A model generated the notes under the pieces. It did not search any database and was not told where the DNA came from. It was given only the letters and a program-made list of their open reading frames with translations. Positions 19,439 through 64,000 of a stretch of 64,000 bases of DNA are shown piece after piece. The stretch covers positions 595,162 through 659,161 of the forward strand of contig BJOX01000027.1 of NCBI GenBank assembly GCA_009731375.1, read 5' to 3'. Positions within the stretch are counted from its first letter, which is position 1. Each line of letters starts with the position of its first letter. A program made the position numbers and the translations under genes. Origin of the DNA: Paulinella micropora. Lineage: Eukaryota > Cercozoa > Imbricatea > Euglyphida.

Positions 19439-20273
19439 GGCCACCCGGTGGCCCTAAAGTTATTCACAAAATCATCATTTCGGCCATAAATTTCACAAAA
19501 TCATCATTTCGGCCATAAATTTCAGTTATAATGATTGATATGTTTTGGAATGGAACTCAGCCGGAAAGTGTCGGATGGACATGCTATTTGGTAAATGTTT
19601 TATTTATATATTTATCTAAAAAGTTTGAAAAGCTCAAGCGTCGATATTCAAATTTGAATTCAAACCAGTAGCTTTCCTAACGGTCACTTTTGTTGTCATT
19701 TCAGCTCATAATGGTTGATATATTTTGGAATGGTTTGTGGGAACGAGGAGGAATTGGGAGCTCCTTTTAGCATGGGAGCTAGCCCCAGGCTTGATGTTGA
19801 TACTGATGTAATGTTTATGGAATGTGTGCAAATAGCTTTCTTAGGGCAGTGTCTCAAACATCAACCACCCGGGGTGGTTGATATTTGAGACACTGCCCTA
19901 AGAAAGCTATTTGCACACATTCCATAAACATTACATCAGTATCAACATCAAGCCTGGGGCTAGCTCCCATGCTAATAGGAGCTCCCAATTCCTCCTCGTT
20001 CCCACAAACCATTCCAAAATATATCAACCATTATGAGCTGAAATGACAACAAAAGTGACCGTTAGGAAAGCTACTGGTTTGAATTCAAATTTGAACATTG
20101 ACGTTTGAGCTTTTCAAACTTTTAGATAAATATATCAATAAAACATTTACCAAATAGCATGTCCATCCGACACTTTGCGGCTGAGTTCCATTCCAAAACA
20201 TATCAATCATTATAACTGAAATTTATGGCTGAAATGATGATTTTGTGAATAACTTTAGGGCCACCGGGTGGCC
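19439..20273. mobile_element. Foldback element, ~835 bp imperfect palindrome
   Basis: The ends GGCCACCCGGTGGCCC (19439) and GGGCCACCGGGTGGCC (ending 20273) are inverted copies, and the two halves match each other throughout, with the centre near 19871 (TCAACCACCC g GGGTGGTTGA). The left arm has an extra tandem copy of a ~32 bp segment (19463-19525). Each arm carries a copy of the 190 bp unit. No ORF for a transposase is present, so it is non-autonomous. A 10 N gap adjoins its left end. Confidence 0.75.
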
Positions 20274-22981
20274 GGATGAGGAGCTTTGGTTGCATGAATC
20301 GGTGTTTAGAGCCCTCCCGACATCTAATGAGCAGAATGGGCAAAGGTATTTTATGCTGCCATGTGTTTCCTTGAAGATCGAATCCAAAAGCTTTGTTACA
20401 AAACTCCCTTGAAAAACCCACTATCGCAAAGAAAAATGATTTTATATATTATATAAGTTCTACCTGTACTTTTGATCAGAACCCAAAATGTATTTTCAAA
20501 AACTAATCAAAAAAGATTGTTTCAGAGTAGTTGGCATTTCCCATGAACATTGGGTGCGGATGGACGTAGTAAAGGTCCAGTCAAAATGCTGTACTGTGAA
20601 AATAGGTTGTTGACCGTTAGAGGCGCAGATAGTAACGGCTATATACTCATTGGAATTCATAACAAACTATTAAAATACATTGAATTACATGTAAAATGAT
20701 GTAATTTGAGTTGATTTGACCGGCAAGGGGAAGCATGGGTGTTAAAAGGAGTAGTGAAAACTGATGCTTACTTCTGTAGCCGTTAGCGAGCCGTTGGTGA
20801 TGGTCTATATGTGCAAACGTGTAAATTTATTGAAAATAATAATAATTGATTAATTTGTGTTTAATTTGATATAAAACAACATGGGATACTACAGTGATTT
20901 TGAACGGCTGCCCGAGACTGAAAAGGTGTTATCAGGTGTGTGACCGTTAAAGTGAATGTTACTAACTGCTACATACCTTTTAAGCTCGAACCCATTGGAG
21001 ATCATGAGAAACTATTGAAATACATTGAATTAAGTGAAAAAATGTGTAGTTTGAGTTGTTTTAGGCCGTCAAGGCGAAGCATGGTGTTTTTTGGGTGTTT
21101 GCCGGGTGTTTGACAGTCTAACGGCTGTAGCAACTTGAATAAAGGTCGAAATTCAAAAAAAGTTGTATATTTGAGTCAGGGGAAGTGTCCTCTATCACAA
21201 TATATATATTTGCATGAGTTAGGGGGGGTCAAATTCTCCAAGCGCGCTTGCAAGTAATCTTGCATTTCAGACCAATGAACCCGCCTCTATGTCCTTGAGA
21301 CTCACCGTCGGATTCGGTTTTGGTTTTGCGCATGGCCCCGGTCGACCACCGGGGCCGACTCTATCAGGCCCGTGAGGTGTATTGCGTGAGTTTTCTTTAT
21401 TCCATAATAAAAGGGAGGGCAAGTAACGGTCATATTTACACTTGCCACTCTTAGGAGTGAGTAGTGATTCACGCCAACACTGTCTTATGTATTCTTGGGA
21501 ACGTGTTCCAACAGAGCTCAGATATCGTTTTTCACCGATTATGATGAGCACGAGATGCAGTCGATTTACTTTTTTATTAATAATTATGTAACTTTATTTT
21601 TTCAAGTTTTTCTACTGCTTTGCAGTGATTTTACGTGATCCGACCACTTTTCACTGCCAGCATCAGATTTTTAGCCTTTTAGAGGCGGTTAGTAACCGTT
21701 GAACTGTTACCAATTACTTTTGCGGAATCACCACACAGAGTTTGCACTGCCGCGTGTTTTCAAGCTCAGCAAAGATAGAACTGCAAGGGAGGGAGCAGCC
21801 GGGCACGTGAAGCATATTGTTGCGTTGTCCCTTAATCTCCATGTCGCATCAATCGTCTTACTAATATTACTCAAATAAATAAGGATGTTACAGCTTTGTG
21901 TAATTTCCATCCTGATAACCTTCACCACTCCAATAAACGGTTAAATGTAAAATATAGGATTTAGCGCCCTGTGGGACTCGGATTTAAGCTTTCAAGCTTT
22001 TCCCCCATATCAGGCTTTATCCTAATACTAGCCAACATTAAAACCGGAAGTATTCTTCAACACCTGAAATGTAATAAGAGATACTTCATCTAAAAATACA
22101 TTTAATAACAAGTAATCATTTCCACGAGTGAATTCCCGTAAAACCAATAGCGTAATAACGATGTAGTATACCGTGGGTGTTACACACTGTCTCTGCATTC
22201 AAATTCAGTGTCTCTTTATTCATGATATTGTGACCGGACCTTTGGCTTCACCGCCAAGAACTACACTAACCTCTATATTGTATAAACCGCAAAGCATTAA
22301 CTGCTTAAAGTTAGCCTCCGTACAGTTATCTGTTATTGAATCATAGTATCGTACTATCGTAACAATAAGTACAATAACTCACCAGTACTATTCTTTAATG
22401 AGAGGGTACAGTAACTGCCAAACCTGGTCACTCAGATGAAACTTGAAGTCTGAGACTCTGAGTCACTGACTCAGGCTGTTATTTGCCGCCCGCGGGGATG
22501 AATGTTAAGCTTACCGGTAATATTAATACAGTCTTGGAACCAAGGACGGATGATATCAACTTTAACATTCCTACCACAAGAGCAGATTATCCGAGTTGCC
22601 GCCCTGCTGCTTGCAGTTATATATCTTTATTGGCCACCACAATTTCATCAGGTCAGCTTTACAGATAAAATGCTCATACCCTGTGCGACAAATCTGACAG
22701 GTTTTGCGGGCTCGCCGACCGCAAGATGCGTCAACATTTTCTGCGGGGCTTGTGGCAAGTTAATGTCCCTCGTTTGCATCTTCTTGATCCCATCGGCCAG
22801 GCGCGCACCCTTGGGCGGACCGCTTGTTCTACTCCATCCATAAAATTCGGAATTCTGGTGCCAGAATGAACCACCCCAGACCAGAAAAAAGGTTTGTGGT
22901 GCAAGAAAGCCACCCCAGCTTTTGCTGGCTTGAGGTACCATTCCGGGGTATAATAGAATGGACCTTGGTATATTTTCTGAT
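20274..22981. other. Intergenic DNA without recognisable gene
   Basis: Only short unconvincing frames are seen. There are low-complexity AT-rich segments and a loosely repeated motif around 20600-21100 (phrases such as AACTATTGAAATACATTGAATTA occur twice). I see no RNA gene or conserved domain. Confidence 0.5.
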
Positions 22982-60625
<37,644 letters not shown>

Positions 60626-60654
60626 TTCGTAGTCTAGTCAGCAAGTACACAAGC

Positions 60655-60748
60655 AAATCCTTTGCCTTAGCTTTCCACCATCAAGCGGCCTCCTGCCTGG
60701 GATTGCTCTCCCATTTCGTAGTCTAGTCAGCAAGTACACAAGCAAATC
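60655..60748 (-). repeat. Duplicate of LIG4 exon 1 start region
   Basis: The first 12 or so codons including ATG (CGAAATGGGAGAGCAATCCC) and 30 bp of 5' flank are repeated upstream at 60655-60748 with a few changes. The upstream ATG has no long open frame. Confidence 0.85.
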
Positions 60749-61179
60749 AACAAAACCAACAACAGCAACGACAACAACAAACACCGCCACTACAAACAAC
60801 AAACAACCACAGGGACAAAAACAACAGCAACAAGAACAACAGGAATAGAACGAGGACAAGGATTTTGCATCGGGCGCATCGCCCATCAAAGAGCCTGAGC
60901 CACAATACATACATACATACATACATACATACATACACACATACAAAAACATGAGCAAATCAACAAAGCGACCACGACGACGACGACGATAACAACAACA
61001 ACAACAACAACAACAACACAAAAGTAAAAATGACTATAAGTTTGCACTTGGCCTCCTGCGGACTGTCCATCATGCTACAGTCTAATCAACAGAAACAAAA
61101 GCAAAGCAACAAAATGAGGACGAAACAATGACCACAACCAAAACACAGTATCTTCTGCGATGTTTTCGAAGCTGATGCG
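60749..61179. other. Upstream region of LIG4, AAC-rich
   Basis: CAA/CGA triplet tracts and CATA repeat, with two short unique segments (60840-60900, 61040-61170). It could contain the LIG4 promoter or 5' UTR; no motif identified. Confidence 0.4.
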
Positions 61180-61180
61180 G

Positions 61181-61211
<31 letters not shown>

Positions 61212-61242
61212 GCTACTACTACCACTACTACTACTGCTACTG

Positions 61243-61282
<40 letters not shown>

Positions 61283-61290
61283 AACTCACA

Positions 61291-61358
<68 letters not shown>

Positions 61359-61498
61359 GACTACTACTACGACTACTACTACTACTACTACTACTACTAC
61401 TGCTACTACTACTACTACTACTTCTACTACTACTTCTACTACTGCTGCTGCTGCTGCTGCTGCTGATACTAGTACTACTTCTGCTACTACTACTACTG

Positions 61499-61564
<66 letters not shown>

Positions 61565-61576
61565 ATGCTGCTGCTG

Positions 61577-61628
<52 letters not shown>

Positions 61629-61773
61629 AATAATTTATAGTTGGGAAAGACCGGGGGTTAAGGGACCTCGTGTCCTTGCTCGCCCCTTGGCTTTTGGAGG
61701 GACGATCGCGAGTACAGAGCTTAGGGGTGTGTGGAGTTGGTTGGGGAGGCTAGATGCCTCCTTCCCCATACTA

Positions 61774-61838
<65 letters not shown>

Positions 61839-61900
61839 ATAATAATAATAATAATAATACTACTACTACTACTTCTACTACTACTACTACTACTACTACT
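61180..61900. repeat. (ACT)n microsatellites
   Basis: ACT triplets with GCT and GAC variants 61180-61628, a 140 bp unique segment, and ACT/AAT again 61770-61900. AGGCCTAGGCCTT palindrome follows. Confidence 0.92.
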
Positions 61901-62038
61901 AGGCCTAGGCCTTCGATTTAATGTGACCTCTAAATCGTCAGCTCAAGAGCTATTGATTTAACTAGATGGCGACTGCTTCTCAAATCAGCCAACGGGAAAA
62001 ACGATAAAAATAACCCGATAATGATGCACTACTACTAC

Positions 62039-62628
62039 TAGGCTAGGCTAGTAAGGGTAACTGTTTTTTCTTATTCAGCCAACGGGAAAAACGATAAAAA
62101 TAGATAATGATGCAGTGTTTGCAATCATAACCGCGTTAAATTTATGTTTTAACCCGAATTACAGCTTCAACATAAGAGTGGAGAGCAGAACGTATTACAC
62201 AAATCGCAAAACACGAGGCTTTTTTGATTTAACTAGGTAATCCTGATCCACTGTTTTGCCGGAAAGTTGCAACCCTAATTTTTCAATTGGGAAAAATTCC
62301 GACAGGGTTCGAGAATCGAACCTGGGGCTTAAAGATGCTAGGCTAGTAAGGGTAACTGTTTTTTCTTATTCAGCCAAGGGGAAAAACGATAAAAATAACC
62401 CGATAATGATGCAGTGTTTGCAATCATAACCGCGTTAAATTTATGTTTTAACCCGAATTACAGCTTCAACATAAGAGTGGAGAGCAGAACATATTACACA
62501 AATCGCAAAACACGAGGCTTTTTTGATTTAACTAGGTAATCCTGATCCACTGTTTTGCCGGAAAGTTGCAACCCTAATTTTTCAATTGGGAAAAATTCCG
62601 ACAGGGTTCGAGAATCGAACCTGGGGCT
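62039..62628 (+). repeat. Tandem duplication, two ~295 bp units
   Basis: Units begin at about 62039 and 62334 (AGGCTAGTAAGGGTAACTG) and end in GGTTCGAGAATCGAACC, a palindrome resembling a tRNA T-arm. The second unit runs into an N gap (62629-62669). Confidence 0.88.
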
Positions 62629-62669
62629 NNNNNNNNNNNNNNNNNNNNNNNNNNNNNNNNNNNNNNNNN

Positions 62670-62713
<44 letters not shown>

Positions 62714-62743
62714 GGCCTACTACTACTACTACTACTACTACTG

Positions 62744-62789
<46 letters not shown>

Positions 62790-62791
62790 CA

Positions 62792-62860
<69 letters not shown>

Positions 62861-62861
62861 T

Positions 62862-62923
<62 letters not shown>

Positions 62924-62942
62924 GGCTAGGCTAGTAAGGGTA

Positions 62943-62988
<46 letters not shown>

Positions 62989-62991
62989 GGC

Positions 62992-63030
<39 letters not shown>

Positions 63031-63142
63031 GGCCTAGGCCTTCGGTTTAATGAAGTTAACAATTTAACCTCTGGTCTATCCATACAAATCGTTAGCTCAA
63101 GAGCTATTGACTTAACNNNNNNNNNNACTACTACTACTACTT

Positions 63143-63199
<57 letters not shown>

Positions 63200-63262
63200 A
63201 CTACAACTACTACTACTACTAATACTACTACTACTACTCTACTAAGATCTACCACTACTACT
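62670..63262. repeat. (ACT)n microsatellites
   Basis: ACT triplets with AGGCCT interruptions and an N gap at 63117-63126. Confidence 0.92.
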
Positions 63263-63830
63263 AGATCTACCACTACTTTGAGTGGAGCTGTGGGGTTTCA
63301 GCTGTTTGGTTGTTTGTCTTTGACGCTTTGTTTCTCAATGTGGACTGACATGCACTTTCTCCACTGCGTTCGTCCAGCTTCCCTCGAGCCCTTTCCACAT
63401 CCTGGTCACAACTTCCAGAACACATGGAAATTATGGGGCCGTCACCAAACAGAACGAACAAGCGCTTACAGCTTCAATTGCATTGTGTGAGTAAGAAAAA
63501 ATGTTTTGCTGCTCAGCTTTCCAGTTCCTCTGTGCCTTGTCTGTGCTACCTCGTCTTTCTACCACTGACAGGAGTTGTGTGCTCTTCAGAACAACTGTTC
63601 CCCTGTTTCACAATATTGATATAACACACATAGTGCAACTCAAAGTGCCATCCGAAATTGCAGTTTTTTCATGGCATGCATATCTGTCCAAGAAAACAGA
63701 GAATATGCAAAGAAGAACCAACAAACAGGAAAAAAAATTCTCCGATCAGCAACAATGGCATTTTCTAGGCACAGATACGGCTGGCTGAATTGGTGATATG
63801 CCAATTTGTGCCACATGACATGTGCTATCT
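63263..63830. other. Unique sequence without supported gene
   Basis: Short frames on both strands overlap (for example 63278-63490 + and 63273-63461 -) but none shows domain or splice evidence. Confidence 0.5.

Positions 63831-64000
<170 letters not shown>

Overview
The window is nuclear DNA of a microbial eukaryote, probably a protist or alga. It has spliceosomal introns (GT..AG), a eukaryotic DNA ligase IV gene, a polinton-like virus (PLV) remnant of the kind found in algal and protist genomes, transposon-derived hairpins, and an extreme load of simple repeats. No rRNA or tRNA gene and nothing species-diagnostic was seen, so I name no species. There are ten N gaps, mostly inside homopolymers or simple repeats.

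Region 1 (1 to about 15,660) is an AT-rich endogenous PLV. Its left end lies outside the window. Replication-side genes run rightward: an AP2-like/zinc-finger protein, a protein-primed family B DNA polymerase, and two related small proteins sharing a GKYK..DVA..DKPY motif. Virion genes run leftward: a putative fibre-like protein, major capsid, minor capsid, adenain-type protease with a basic coiled-coil leader, a small basic core-like protein, an A32-type packaging ATPase, a small beta-rich protein and a membrane protein. A secreted Cys-rich ORF points the other way. Most of the longer genes carry in-frame stops or frameshifts, so this is a decaying copy, yet four related palindromes still sit exactly at gene 3' ends. 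A 1.6 kb stretch without recognisable genes separates the two gene groups.

Region 2 (about 15,660 to 22,980) is more GC-rich host DNA. It holds a broken, intron-bearing coiled-coil gene on the + strand, then a transposon-like zone with a 190 bp tandem repeat and an 835 bp foldback element, then 2.7 kb without a recognisable gene.

Region 3 (22,982 to 60,625, minus strand) is a single DNA ligase IV (LIG4) gene that I could assemble into 30 exons, about 1,220 codons in 37.6 kb. Reading phase is consistent at every junction (the donor of exon 27 falls in a gap). It has all the ligase motifs, the XRCC4-binding segment, two BRCT domains and a Ser-rich, basic C-terminal tail. Its introns are almost wholly microsatellite. 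In about half of the exons, one end of the exon, with its splice site, has been copied 1 to 21 times into the neighbouring intron. Palindromic MITE-like elements lie within 4 to 45 nt of exon junctions far more often than intron size predicts. This combination of exon-end satellites and junction-hugging hairpins is the most unusual thing in the window.

Region 4 (60,626 to 64,000) is mostly (ACT)n and (ATCT)n repeat with a 295 bp tandem duplication and no confident gene.
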